Assembly (NCBI GenBank): GCA_905116865.2
Contig: CAJHNH020000702.1
Coordinates: 487,501 to 551,500, forward strand
Reading direction: 5' to 3'
Origin: Candidula unifasciata
Taxonomy: Eukaryota > Mollusca > Gastropoda > Stylommatophora > Geomitridae
DNA length: 64,000 nt
Below the pieces are notes generated by a model. It saw nothing but the letters and a program-made list of their open reading frames with translations. It had not been told where the DNA came from and made no database searches. Within the stretch, counting starts at the first letter, position 1. The number at the start of each line of letters is the position of its first letter. Below, piece after piece: positions 11,280 through 21,609 of the stretch. Both the position numbers and the translations under genes were made by a program.

Positions 11280-11540
11280 TTCCTGTGTGGGTTCCAGGAC
11301 CCAATTATGGGGGAAAACATGAATTGACCCACTGCCTCCCCAACAAGCATGCCATAAGAGTCGACTAATTGGGGACCTTCCTTCAAAGTCAAAGTGCATC
11401 TACCTGGGAGGCAAGGAACCAACAATCTGCATACAGTTAAGTCAGATCTGTCAAATGGATGTGCATGTAACACACAGGTTCTGGGATGAGAGGTGGGCAA
11501 ACAACCAGAACTTTCCGCCAGTGAACGCGAAGAAGAAGAG
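11280..11540 (+). repeat. Retroposon with a GAAGAAG tail ('CCCACTGCCTCCCC' family)
   Basis: This is the reverse complement of the element at 32353-32638: 'gtgggttccaggaccc', 'agagtcgactaattgggga' and 'aaggaaccaacaatctg'. It ends 'gtgaacgcgaagaagaagag'. No coding potential was recognised. Confidence 0.75.
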
Positions 11541-11664
11541 TACATCTTAAACTGTTTGTTAGTTGGTTAGACCAACTTTCAGCTTCCTGACAACTGGTCA
11601 CCTCACATTTGCTCCAATCCCATTACAGTAAAAACAACAGATATCAGTTACTGTCCCTTGTGAA

Positions 11665-11935
11665 ACAAATTTGAAAGCAGCATCAATCAATCCTCAATTC
11701 TCTTTATACCTAGTGGCACATGAGGCTTCAGAGAGGACTTTCCATGCTTTCCTGACCTGTGCAATCTTCAGTGCAGTTTTCCATGTCAGAGATGCCGCAT
11801 TCAGGTCACTCTCCATCGTTTATCTCCATGTTGTTTTTGGGCGCCCCTTCTTTCTCTTTCCCTCTGGTGTCCATGTGAGAACAACTCCCGGTCCTCCAGG
11901 CTGGGGGCTTGGGCGCAGTGTTGACAGCTCTGCCC
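11665..11935 (-). pseudogene. LINE ORF2 C-terminus, minus strand
   Basis: The minus strand reads GKRKKGRPKTTWR and then SLTWKTALKIAQVRKAWKVL. This is the familiar 'RGRPKTTWRR...DR..WR' tail of RTE-like LINE ORF2 proteins. One stop codon breaks it. Confidence 0.8.
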
Positions 11936-12154
11936 TGTAAAAAATCTACAATGTTACTGAAACTTCAAGAGGAAATTAGTGCTCTAAACGTCCAGCGGTC
12001 TTGGGACAGAGTCCCTCTGTCAGCATGAACAAAACTAATAGCATAACACCCATAACGCAGCCGCAAAAAGTGTTTATCATCAAAGGCTTACTTGTTTAAG
12101 TTGCAAACATAAATGTGTTGTTTATTTTAACCATTTATAGATTTATACCTGCTG

Positions 12155-12375
12155 TTTTGGAGCCACTGTAGTGTAGCAGATAGAGCTCACCTGTGGACCC
12201 CAAGGTCATGGGTTTGAATCCGAATTGAGCCAGATTTTTCCCCCCATAAATACCTTGACTCCACCATAAATGGGTAGCAAGTAAAAGTCCTGGGAAGTAA
12301 AGGCGGCTGACATGTTGTTAACCACATCACCCAGTAAGTTCTGATAGCTCTATAAAATATAGGTCTAAACTTACA
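12155..12375 (+). repeat. tRNA-derived SINE ('AAGGTCATGGGTT' head)
   Basis: The A-box-like 'TGTAGCAGATAGAG' and B-box-like 'GGGTTTGAATCC' are followed by the 'gggaagtaaaggcggctgac' body shared with 15845-16085 and 26440-26715. Confidence 0.65.
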
Positions 12376-12759
12376 TGGCCAGATTGCCCCAAACAAATTG
12401 TGTATGCACAGTTGTTGTCCACACGTGGTTCAAGTACTTTTATGTGTTATCTAATTTATGTATTAATATTTATTCTTCTTGCTCGATTTATGCACCTGTT
12501 TTTATTGTACTCACAGAGTTATTATACTCATAATTTGTACACACTCTAGATACTCATTCTTTTTATGTTTACTTGTACGGCCAGATTTATGCACTCCTAA
12601 CTCTTGATGGTATGGAAGGTTAGGGAAAACCATCACACAGATGTCCTTGGGGTTAACTAATGCACAATTACAAAGCTGCAATGTTTACATTTGAATGATA
12701 CTAGTTCTTCCCAACAGTTGTTAACAGAATGAGATGGTTTATTTTTGTCTTCACATTTT

Positions 12760-13095
12760 ATGAGTGTGTTTATATTTATTGTAACTGTATTCATATTTAT
12801 TGTTAGTGTATTTATATTTTTTGTTAGTGTATTTATATTTATTGTAACTGTATTCATATTTATTGTTAGTGTATTTATATTTTTTGTAAGTGTTTTTATA
12901 TTTATTGCGAGTGTATATATATTTATTGTTAGTGTATGTATTAGTGTTGTACATCTGTTTACATTTGTTGTACATGTATCTATTGTTAATATACTTATAT
13001 TTATTAGACCTGCACTTATATTGTACTTATATTTATTGTACATATTTTTATATTTGCTGTGCACACTTCATTTATATTCCCATAACTGTTGTAGA
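12760..13095. repeat. AT-rich minisatellite (18-bp unit)
   Basis: Degenerate units of 'TTGTTAGTGTATTTATAT' (18 bp). Because 18 is a multiple of three, frames stay open on both strands; these are not genes. Confidence 0.8.
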
Positions 13096-13224
13096 TTTAT
13101 AATCTGTATATTTTTATATTTTGTTCATAATTTAGCTATGAATATGGTATTTGTAGTACCCACCTTGTATGTACTGTCATGTTAACTCAATATTTCTCTG
13201 AATGTAGGGAAGCGTACAGTCACA

Positions 13225-13510
13225 GGGAAACAGCATCACACATTTTGCAAAGTCAGTGACCCAAAGGTCAATATCGAGAGGATCGACTTCATTGCACTGG
13301 GTTTTATCCCATAAGGCTCGGTCTCTCTCCGCAGAATGGCTGGCCGTGCTGAGAGCACAGCACAGAGTTTGAACTCCATAGCTCCGGTGATGCTCTCCAG
13401 GGATCTCCGTAAAAATTGCACTCATGAACTTAAGGGTGCAGCCGTGGAATAAACCCACGACCTTCAGAGCGCGAGGCAAACGGCTTGACCACTTCGCCAT
13501 GGAGACCTCT
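13225..13510 (-). repeat. tRNA-derived SINE, minus strand
   Basis: The minus strand starts with an A-box-like 'TGGCGAAGTGGTCAAGC' and a B-box-like 'GGTCGTGGGTTTATTCC', a Leu/Ser-tRNA-like arrangement. The body is shared with 80-300. Confidence 0.7.
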
Positions 13511-13639
13511 GTAGCTCCAGTGATGGTTACCAGGGAGCGCTGTAAAAATTACAGACGTGAACTGATCGATGCACCGGTGAGACAGATCCAGGTCACTTCA
13601 TAAGCTTCATTCCAGCCTAAAATAATTTATACTGTAAGT

Positions 13640-13925
13640 AAAGTAAAGTAAAGATCCCTTTTTACGCCTTAAGCACATCGAGTATATGGAAAGAGTGTCC
13701 CGTATTTTTACAGACCAATCGGCACTGGATGGGTAATATGGTCAGCATTACGCCGGCCGTCTTGACTTCCCCAGGACAGCCATCCTGGTACCCATTTTAG
13801 GCTGGGTCGACCTGCGACGCCCCATACCATGATAAAAATCCACGCAGCCAGCAGTGGGTTTCGATCGCGGTACGTTGGATTACAAGTCAGACTCGCAACG
13901 CCTAAATGTATACTGTACTACCCAT
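13640..13925 (-). repeat. tRNA-derived SINE ('TACCGCGATC' head), minus strand
   Basis: In reverse complement it matches 39665-39925 and 55245-55525, including 'gtcgacccagcctaaaatgg' and 'gctgaccatattacccat'. Confidence 0.75.
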
Positions 13926-14139
13926 AATCTAGCTACCATACTTTCACAAACCCAAAGACTAAACGCATTTAGAAGACTGGGGTGAAAGTATGGAATCCTT
14001 CTCAGTAAATAATTGATACCTGAACCGTGGAGAAGCTACTGGTGTAAAAATAACACTGGACAAATTGCCACAAAAACCCTCGTCAACAACATCTTGAGTT
14101 TATCACTCCTATTCAGGTATATGTCAGTGATACTGACAT

Positions 14140-14435
14140 TTTAAAAAATCTGAACATCAGGGAAGATTGGTTAATAAACAAGCATTTAGTCTCAGAAGCT
14201 ACAATATTTTGGTCATATCAATCGATATGACGGATTTGAAAAAATAATAGCAGAAGGCATAGTACCAGAAAGAAGGGGCAGGGGTCGACCAACAAGATCG
14301 GCACAGGATATTAGTGACTTCTTGTAAATGAAAGTACATGAGGCAGGAAAGCTGGTGAGAGACCGAGTCTCTTTCAGACAGACCGGAAGCAGAGGGACGT
14401 TCTGCAAAGGACCTGTTACATGCTGGTTCAATTAT
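14140..14435 (+). pseudogene. LINE ORF2 C-terminal fragment ('ILKDLNIKEDWL' family)
   Basis: The broken + strand frame matches the minus-strand copies at 20385-20815 and 28010-28320, ending in 'ttctgcaaaggacctgttaca'. It lies about 80 bases upstream of the next PDE9A exon. Confidence 0.75.
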
Positions 14436-14516
14436 ATCATGGTATACAGCAGTGTTTATGTCTGACCATATTTCTATGTCCAGGGACAATCATTATTGTT
14501 CCATTCTCTTCGCCAG

Positions 14517-14591
14517 TACACCCTATCCCAGGAGACAGTGGACTACCTCAAACAACCGACATTTGACATTTGGCACTGGGAGCCCAATGAG
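14517..14591 (+). CDS. PDE9A: PDE9A exon: start of catalytic region
   Basis: This exon has exactly 25 codons, with borders 'cttcgccag|TAC' and 'GAG|gtactt', phase 0 at both ends. It encodes YTLSQETVDYLKQPTFDIW followed by HWEPNE. The human counterpart reads YLLSPETIEALRKPTFDVW and LWEPNE. This is the N-terminal helix region of the catalytic domain. It joins the preceding alternative exon A or B after its complete AAG codon. Confidence 0.97.
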
Positions 14592-14774
14592 GTACTTACT
14601 GTTTTGTCTCTTTTGTCAATCACGACCATTGTATTCACTCACACATCCACTTGAATTATTTACTCATTAATGAAAGAGGACAGTACACGTGTATTGGCTA
14701 TGTCATATGTCATTGACTTATCCTAGCTCCTTATGTCCCATCAATATCATTATTCTGGTTACTGGATACTAGTC

Positions 14775-14955
14775 ATCCCCTTGTGGGAACCAATTTTTCT
14801 TTATTTTCAAACCCCATCCTGGTTCTTGCCAGGGCCTAATAACTGAATGCCGTTTCTGGGACCTGTCCACGGGTGATCCTCATCCACATGGTGGCACTTT
14901 GTGTCATCAGGTGTTTATCGCTTGTGTGATGCCTTAGTGGGTAAAATTTACTACT
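14775..14955 (-). repeat. Interspersed repeat 'ATCACACAAGCGATAAAC' family, minus strand
   Basis: In reverse complement it matches 21610-21815: 'gtttatcgcttgtgtgatg', 'gatcctcatccacatggtgg' and 'aaaccccatcctggttcttg'. No long homopolymer is present. Confidence 0.75.
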
Positions 14956-15149
14956 ACCACTATTCTGGTGTGCCATTATATGCCACATATGGCTTGAGGT
15001 CAGTTTTCCCGCTTCACTCTATCCTTTTGGATACCATGGATGAAATCCAGTGCTGCTCTTTTGGTCTCTGTTGTTATTCATTTTAGGGTTTCTCAGATGT
15101 CCGTGTTTCCTGACATCTCATCGTCATCACCATCATTATCTTTGTGTCA

Positions 15150-15295
15150 TTACATGTCACTTAGGGCTAACAGTTGATTCCTCCATTCCATTCTATTGTG
15201 TGCAATTAATTCAATTTCATGAATGGAGTCCAGTCAAGAACCTTTAGTGTCCATTTTAGAATTTCTTTTGGGCGTCCTCGCATCCTCACCTTTCA
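15150..15295 (-). pseudogene. Degenerate LINE C-terminus, minus strand
   Basis: The minus strand weakly reads DSIHEIELIAHNRMEWRNQL, like the 'DR..WR' end of LINE ORF2 proteins. The evidence is weak. Confidence 0.35.
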
Positions 15296-15304
15296 TCCTC
15301 ACTA

Positions 15305-15640
15305 CACTGGTGTAGTGGGTAATGAACAGGCAGACAGATTGGCTGGATCTGCACCACTGATGGTGAATTGATACATAACAAGGCAGATGTAGTCAGGACT
15401 CTTTGGGAACAAGCAACGGAATGAGTAGAGAAAGAAGATTATTATGGCCTGGAGAGAATGAGGCACCTGGATGTAACCAGAGGGTCTGGCCGGCTCACTA
15501 CACTCAGAGGAAAGGCAAGATGGACATATAACCAGATTGTGACCGGTGCCATCAGTATTGGAACTTTGCGTTGGCTGCTGAAGATGAGAATGGAGCATGC
15601 ATGGGAATACCCTCAGTGCTGTGATGTCAATTCTTGACCC
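15305..15640 (+). pseudogene. LINE fragment: RNase H end and C-terminal tail
   Basis: The + strand reads VVGNEQADRLAGSAPL, the last catalytic Asp block of an RNase HI domain, followed by a tail ending at a Cys-Asp-Val-Asn-Ser stop. Copies of the same family lie at 18110, 19140 (-), 24985, 29270, 58195 and 58560 (-). Frame breaks show that it is dead. Confidence 0.8.
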
Positions 15641-15844
15641 AATTCACCTCTCATGTCCTATATTAGTGCCTGTCTGGTGATTCTCTGGTGATTCTCTGCT
15701 CATTTCTCCGCAGGAAATTCTCACATCCTGACATCTCAGCCATCTGTTACATTCAGTCTCTTCAGAACTGATCCCCAAAAATGGCACTGCAGAGAGTTAA
15801 CAGAGGATCTGGTCACTGCTCAACACTCAAGGGAAGAGGGAGTC

Positions 15845-16085
15845 CCCATGGGGAAGCAGCTAGACGCTCACCACAGATCGGAAGGTCATGGGTTCGCTCC
15901 CTGGCGGAGCCGGACTTTTTTCAAAAATGACCTTGGCTCCCAGGTCGACCCAGCCTTGAGTGGGTACGGGGTGCAGTCCCGGGAAGTAAAGGCGGCAGGA
16001 GTGATGTTGACCACATCACCCATCTTGTGCCGATTGGTCTATAAAAATATATCTAGCCCTATACGCCTTAAGGCTTGAAAAAATG
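15845..16085 (+). repeat. tRNA-derived SINE ('AAGGTCATGGGTT' head)
   Basis: The B-box-like 'GGGTTCGCTCCC' is followed by the body 'gtcgacccagccttgagtgg', 'gggaagtaaaggcggcagg' and 'accacatcacccatcttgtg'. The nearly full-length copy ends 'gccttaaggcttgaaaaaa'. Confidence 0.8.
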
Positions 16086-16314
16086 GTCCTTTACTATTTA
16101 CTTTTACAAGGGAAGAATGAGACTGATGCGCTGTCAGACAGTTACTGGTACAATTAGAACTCTTTTCATGCTGCTGATCAGACTGTCAGTGTTTGGCACT
16201 GATAGCAGAAAGTTGGTATCAGTAGCACAAATATCAGCCCTTTTCTTCTATGCACTGATTGTTTCTGATTACTTGATTTCCCACTCCCAACCATTGTTCT
16301 TAGTTCTTTAATGG

Positions 16315-16919
16315 TGAATGAAGAGTTAAACACGTGAAAGAAGGGTTAAATCTGTGAATGAAGTGTTAAATCTGTGAATGAAGTGTTAAATCTGTAAATG
16401 AAGTGTTAAATCTGTGAATGAAGGGTTAAATCTGTAAATGAAGGTTTAAATCTGTAAATGAAAGGTTAAATCTGTGAATGAATGGTTAAATTTGTGAATG
16501 AAAGATTAAACCCGTGAAAGAAGGGTTAAATCTGTGAATGAAGTGTTAAATCTGTAAATGAAGTGTTAAATCTGTGAATGAAGGGTTAAATCTGTAAATG
16601 AAGGTTTAAATCTGTGAATGAAAGGTTAAATCTGTGAATGAATGGTTAAATTTGTGAATGAATGGTTAAATCTGTGAATGAAGGGTTAAATCTGGGAATG
16701 AAGGGTTGAACCTGATTGAAGAGTTAAATCTGCGAATGAAGGGTTTAATCTGTGAATGAAGGGTTAAATCTGTGAATGAAGGGTTAAATCTGTAAATAAA
16801 GAGTTAAATATGTGAATGAAGGGTTTAATCTGTGAATGAAGGGTTAAATCTGTGAATGAAGGGTTAAATCTGTAAATAAAGAGTTAAATATGTGAATGAA
16901 GGGTTAAATCTGTGAATGA
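16315..16919. repeat. 20-bp minisatellite (~30 units) abutting a 3' splice site
   Basis: The unit is GTTAAATCTGTGAATGAAGG. A variant unit 'aaacacgtgaaag' / 'aaacccgtgaaag' recurs 180 bases apart, so part of the array has a nine-unit higher-order period. The last unit ends at 16919, only six bases before the PDE9A exon at 16926, so the array itself supplies the branch-point region. Confidence 0.95.
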
Positions 16920-16925
16920 TTTCAG

Positions 16926-17012
16926 ATGTTGAGCCTGCTAGAACATATGTACCAGGAATTAGGCCTTGTCGAAGAGTTCAACATTAATCCTACTACACTC
17001 AAGCGCTGGCTG
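16926..17012 (+). CDS. PDE9A: PDE9A exon: catalytic domain helix
   Basis: This exon has 29 codons, with borders 'gatttcag|ATG' and 'CTG|gtgagt', phase 0. It encodes [18 protein letters not shown] and [11 protein letters not shown], matching human MLSCLEHMYHDLGLVRDF and SINPVTLRRWL. The 3' splice site has almost no pyrimidine tract ('tgtgaatgatttcag'), because the 20-bp minisatellite ends six bases upstream. If both alternative linker exons were skipped, the shifted frame would stop at 16930-16932. Confidence 0.97.
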
Positions 17013-17104
17013 GTGAGTACATGAAATATTAAAACTGACAGCCAGAAAGAGTTAATGCGAGCAAAAAATAGGATGACTGACCCAGTTTTACCACTTGAGG
17101 TACT

Positions 17105-17850
17105 GGCAGGGCCGAATTTAGACTGGATGAGGCCCTAAACTATGTAAAGTTCTGAGGCCCCTACTATTTTAAATAACACAGGTTAATCAAAGAAAACTTT
17201 AAAATGTATAAGTTAATGAAAAAGGGAAGTTCTCGCATATCAAGGTGATTATTTTATTTAGTTTACTGAGGTTACAACATAGTAGGCTTTTAATGCGTGT
17301 GTATGCTAGTGCATTTGCTGAGACAACTGTCTGTCAATTTCTCCACAAGGGACTGTCATAAACATTCTGTGTGTTTTTCGTTGGCACAGGAGCGGAGCAA
17401 CTATGGGGTGACCTGTTTGCTATGATGCTGAAACTAAGATTAACATTAACAAAGTGGAATAAATAGTAGCCTGAGATAATATCTTGGGCATTACAAACGT
17501 GCTTCCTAATGCAGGGGTGCCTGGTTCAATCCCAGCTGCGGGCCTTACGCTGGTTTTGACAGTGGTATCGAGAAGCCGACTGTCCAAAGAAGCAATGGCA
17601 AACTATTGGACGTAAATTTGCCTATAAAAACTAAACAGCCAAAAAAATGCTGGGATCGGTTCTGCAGTGTCCTGTAAAGGATATGCAACTGAGATAATCT
17701 ACCCAAAATGACATGAATAAAATCAGGCAATTTATAGCAATTTTTTTTTTTATTAAAGGCAAATTGCTTTTCTGGATGAGAAAAGGTTTTTTTTAAGCCC
17801 CTGCAGATTGTGAGGCCCTGAGATATAGCTTAGCAGTGGGCACTGGGTAC
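17105..17850. repeat. Repeat mosaic with a SINE inserted
   Basis: 'gaggccct' flanking blocks at about 17130 and 17810 suggest one interspersed element. Inside it are a block shared with 42645-42745 and 58015-58095 ('gttggcacaggagcggagca', at about 17380) and a SINE at 17470-17705 with B-box-like 'GGTTCAATCCC' and the 'GGACGTAAATTTGCC' body. A T-rich run follows. Confidence 0.6.
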
Positions 17851-18109
17851 ATTGTCAAAGCCCCCATATTTGTGGATCAACTGACATTCTGTGGATGATG
17901 TCGTCTGCATTATTTTAGCTGATTTATTTGCCGCAAAATTACCTACCACACAGTATTTACAATGCATTCCCCAGAAAGCCAAGTCATTTTTAGAAAAAAT
18001 CTGTTATGTTATATTGTCTTATTGTGTTCCTTTGTGTTTTTCTTCTGTGCTAATGAGTTAATTGAAGTTCTTACTTTGCAGTAAATGGGTCACCTCACCA
18101 TTTCCCTAA

Positions 18110-18440
18110 AATGGGCAGGCAGATAGAATGACCGGTTCTGCACCGCTTGGTGGTGAACTGATGTGAGACAAGCTGGATGTTGTGAGGGCTCTTTGGGAGC
18201 GATTGAACAGAGCAGAGGCACTGGTAGATCATTACAGTCTAAGGAGAATGGCGCTGTGAAGAGTTACAAGGGCATCTGGCCGACGCTCGACACTCAGGGG
18301 CAATTCGAGACGGATGTACAATCAGACAGTTACTGGTGCCATCGGAATCGGAACTCTCAACTTGTTTCTGAAGATGGGGATGCAGCACTCAACAATACAA
18401 CAATTACCTATTGCAAAGGGAGACTCAAATTCTTGATAGT
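18110..18440 (+). pseudogene. LINE fragment: RNase H end and C-terminal tail
   Basis: It belongs to the same family as 29270-29640: 'ttggtggtgaactgatg', 'gatcattacagtctaaggag' and 'cagacagttactggtgccat'. Stops and shifts break the frame. Confidence 0.75.
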
Positions 18441-18830
18441 TTGACATAACTGTATGGAAATCTGATCATCTGTGTCAGAACTGACTGAAAATACATGAGT
18501 CAGAAGGTTTTTAGATAGACATGACTACCAAAACCAAAAGAGATGGAAGATCGTCTGTGTCAGATTTGACTGAAAATACACAGGACACAAGGTTTTTGGA
18601 TAGACATGACTACCAAAACCAAAAGAGATGGAAGATCGTCTGTGTCAGATTTGACTGAAAATACACAGGACAAAAGGTTTTTAGATAGACATGACTACCA
18701 AAACCACAAGGGATGGAAGATCATCTGTGTCAGAAATGATTACAAATACACAAGACAAAATGTTGTGGAAAGACAGGCCTACCAACACCACATGCCATAG
18801 ATTATAATAAGTAGAAGAAGATTTAATTTA
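18440..18830 (+). repeat. ~85-bp tandem repeat (about 4 units) made of a LINE 3' end
   Basis: Each unit contains 'atctgtgtcagaactgactg' or a variant, then 'ttagatagacatgactacca'. The same order occurs once at 40545-40625 in a LINE tail. The last unit ends 'accacatgccatagattata', the natural LINE terminus. Confidence 0.75.
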
Positions 18831-18869
18831 TGGTTATTCTAAATATGTTCTATTAGGTAAAGAAAAATA

Positions 18870-19115
18870 AACTACCCCTTTTTACACCAGTGTTGCTTCA
18901 GGCATATGGTGCTAGCTCATATTTTTTTTATAGACCGGCACTTGATGGCTGATGTGGGGAACATCATACTGACCACCTTCTCGGGGCTTTACCTAATACC
19001 CATTTTGGGTTGGGTAGGCTTAAGAACCAAGGTAATTTTTCTGACTTGATTTCTTTGTAAAGACCTTCGGGCCAGAAATCGAGCAGCTAGCCACTACACC
19101 ACAGCAGCTGTCTAT
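18870..19115 (-). repeat. SINE ('GTCGACCCAGCC' body), minus strand
   Basis: A diverged copy recognised by 'atagaccggcacttgatggc', 'cccattttgggttgggtagg' and a terminal 'gccactacacca' A-box complement. Confidence 0.6.
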
Positions 19116-19139
19116 ATATCTGGAATGTTGAATAGAGAA

Positions 19140-19560
19140 TCATTCTCATAAGTGCTGCGTCCCAATCTTCAGCAGCAAGTGCAGAGTTCCAGTTCCGAGA
19201 TGGTACCAGTAACAGTCTGATTGTTGACCTGTCTCACCTTTCCTTGAAGTTTTGAGTGTGGGCCGGATCCCCTGGTCACTCCTCACAGCACCATTCTCCT
19301 CACTGTGATGATGATCTACTTGTACCTCCGCACTGTGATGATGATCTACTTGTACCTCCTCACTGTGATGATGTACTTGTACCTCCGCAGTGTGATGATC
19401 TACTTGTACCTCCGCAGTGTTCACTCATTCCCAATCTGACCCATATAACATATAGCTTGTCATGCATCAGCTCACCACCAAGTGTTGCAGAACCAGCAAT
19501 TCTATCTGTTTGTTCATTTCCCAACAAACTGGCATGACCTGGAGAAATTTCTAAGCTACC
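19140..19560 (-). pseudogene. LINE fragment (RNase H family tail) with an internal minisatellite, minus strand
   Basis: In reverse complement it matches 29330-29620. At 19298-19420 the single 'gtagatcattacggtctgag' site of other copies has become about five units of 24-28 bp ('gaggtacaagtagatcatca'), giving the repetitive AEVQVDHH frame. Confidence 0.75.
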
Positions 19561-19894
19561 CCAGACCTATGAAGCCATTCTTGTCACTCTGCACAGGGCA
19601 TATCTGTTTCCACCTTGTTCAACATGCTCTGTGAGTCAGTTAGAATTACAACATATGTGTACACCTTGTTTCTCAAGCTACAGGAAAGCTGTAATGACTG
19701 CCTCCACCTCAATTCCTAAACTAGATATCCATTCGCTTTTGCTATTATTTATCTTAAATTATTAATTAATTGAACTGACTGATGGCTGCAATGTAATTGT
19801 TTAATTATGAATTATCCATAATTTCGGTTTGACTGATGTTATACCCTCATCATGTTTAATTAATTCTGGATCATTATCTTGGCATCTCCTGCAG

Positions 19895-20082
19895 CTGTGT
19901 GTCCAAGAAAACTACCGCAACAACCCATTCCACAACTTCCGACACTGTTTCTGCGTGACACAAATGATGTATGGGATGATGCACTTGTGCAAGCTCTGGG
20001 AGAGAATGGGAACTGAGGATCTGGGCATCTTACTGACAGCAGCTGTCTGTCACGATCTGGATCATCCTGGGTACAATAACAC
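19895..20082 (+). CDS. PDE9A: PDE9A exon: catalytic metal-binding core
   Basis: This exon has 188 bases, with borders 'tcctgcag|CTG' and 'AC|gtaagt'; it ends two bases into a Thr codon. It carries [20 protein letters not shown] and [17 protein letters not shown]. The two His of HNFRH match human H252 (general acid) and H256 (metal). His-Asp of CHDLDH match H292 and D293 (human PDE9A2 numbering), which coordinate the zinc/magnesium pair. Conservation is near-complete in these blocks and looser between them, as expected for an active enzyme. Confidence 0.98.
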
Positions 20083-20111
20083 GTAAGTTTCAGTGAGCTG
20101 AGTTGAGTTAA

Positions 20112-20249
20112 CTCTTTGAGTCCCAAGGAACGCATCATACGTTCATAGGTTCCTACCCAGAAGCCCAATGAACTCAAGATGCGATGATTTTACGTATCGT
20201 TTGACTACCCTTTGGGTCTCTGATGCTAAACCCCCTGTGACTCAAAGAG
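20112..20249 (+). mobile_element. 138-bp MITE with TIR CTCTTTGAGTCCC (copy 1)
   Basis: Terminal inverted repeats are CTCTTTGAGTCCC at the left and GTGACTCAAAGAG at the right. It is flanked by TTAA on the left and TTGA on the right, suggesting a TTAA target. Length is identical to the inverted copy at 21392-21529, and the two would pair over their full length. Confidence 0.8.
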
Positions 20250-20384
20250 TTGAGGATCAGAAACACAGCCATAAAACTGCCATTTCTGTCTGTTTAAATA
20301 ATGCAAACACAAACAATATATTGTCTGTCATATTTCACTGTATCCATTCAGGTGCATCACTAAGGAGTTAAAACAACATATTAT

Positions 20385-20815
20385 CATCATGAGCAAGTCC
20401 TTTGCAGAGCGTCGCTCTCATCATGAACTGCCTAAAAGAAACTGGGTCTCTCCCAAGCTCTCCCGCCTCAAGTACTTTCATGTTCAAGGAGTCACTTATA
20501 TCCTGTCCCCATCTTTGTGTTGGTCGGCTCCTGCCTCTCCTTCCTGGTACCATGCCTTCTGCTATTATTTTTCTTCCAATCCGTCATGGCACTTGATATG
20601 ACCAAAATATTTCAGCTTCCGAAACAAGATGCTGTTTAGTAGCCAATCTTCCTTGATGTTCAGGTCTTTAAGAATGTTATTATTTCTTCTCTTCTTTGTC
20701 CAAGATATTTTGAGAGTCTTTCTACAGTATTTCAGCTCAAAAGCCCTATTTTCTTTCTTAAGGACTGGGAGATAGTCCATGACTCACATCCATATTTTGC
20801 TACAGAGGAGATGCA
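20385..20815 (-). pseudogene. LINE ORF2 C-terminal fragment, minus strand
   Basis: The minus strand reads NNNILKDLNIKEDWLLNSIL, RKLKYFGHIKCHDG, EGMVPGRRGRGRPTQRWGQD and SFRQFMMRATLCKGLAHD with one or two frame changes. This is a well-known RTE-type LINE tail. Copies lie at 14140 (+) and 28010 (-). Confidence 0.85.
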
Positions 20816-21019
20816 TGCTCTCAAAATTTTAATTTTAATTTCTTGTTGGTGTTTAACCACAGATTTTTAATGCTGTTTAATCTTTGCATTGCTATGGACA
20901 TCCTCCTATTGATTTCTGTCAAACAGTCTCTATTGCCATTTATTATAGAGTCTAAATATTCAAAGTTGGTGAAATTGTCAATTTCTTCATCATTTTTATT
21001 ATTTATTTTCCTTTCTCAG

Positions 21020-21176
21020 ATATCAGATCAATGCAAGAACAGAGTTAGCCATCAGATATAACGACATCTCTCCTCTGGAGAACCATCACTGTGCGGTGGC
21101 CTTTCAGATCCTCTCCAACCCAGACACAAATATTTTTGCAAATGTTGACAAAGACACATTTAAAAGAATCAGAGCG
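21020..21176 (+). CDS. PDE9A: PDE9A exon: [15 protein letters not shown] region
   Basis: This exon has 157 bases, with borders 'tttctcag|ATA' and 'GCG|gtaaac'. Its first base completes the Thr codon begun in the 19895 exon. It encodes [39 protein letters not shown] and a more variable stretch ending FKRIRA, matching human [20 protein letters not shown]. It is the only exon between two inverted copies of a 138-bp MITE. Its length is not a multiple of three, so skipping it would shift the frame. Confidence 0.98.
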
Positions 21177-21391
21177 GTAAACAAAGCGTTTATGTGTGTT
21201 CCTGTATGTTTTATTTTTTAAATGAATCATTTTAATTTTGCCCTCAGAGGCAAGCAGCAGCAAACATAGATATCAAAGCATCTAAACAAGCTGTTAATTT
21301 CACTATTACACTGGGTGTTTTGAGTCAGGTCTTAGTCACATATGACCAAGCTACCGTATAAAAGTAGCCAGTACTACCTGTCTACTATTAA

Positions 21392-21529
21392 CTCTTTGAG
21401 TCCCAGGGGGCTTAGCATCACAGGCCCGAGGGGTAATCAAAAGAGACGTAAAATCTGCGCATCATGCGTTCATTGGGCCTCTAAGTAGGAATCTATGAAC
21501 GTATGATCTGTTCTTTGGGACTCAAAGAG
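21392..21529 (-). mobile_element. 138-bp MITE with TIR CTCTTTGAGTCCC (copy 2, inverted)
   Basis: In reverse complement it matches copy 1 (20112-20249) at roughly 80% by eye, including 'gatcatacgttcatag'. The left flank is TTAA. The orientation is opposite to copy 1, and only the exon at 21020-21176 lies between them. Confidence 0.8.
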
Positions 21530-21609
21530 GTATTGTCGAATGTTAGGTGGTGTATACCAAACCCCAATATCCTATATTGTGCCAACGGCTTCAGACGGAA
21601 GAATTGAAC

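Noticed and set aside
12657..13185. Overlapping frames of 135-146 codons on both strands
   Set aside because: The 18-bp AT-rich minisatellite keeps frames open; the proteins are periodic (INTLTIN, FIVSVFI).
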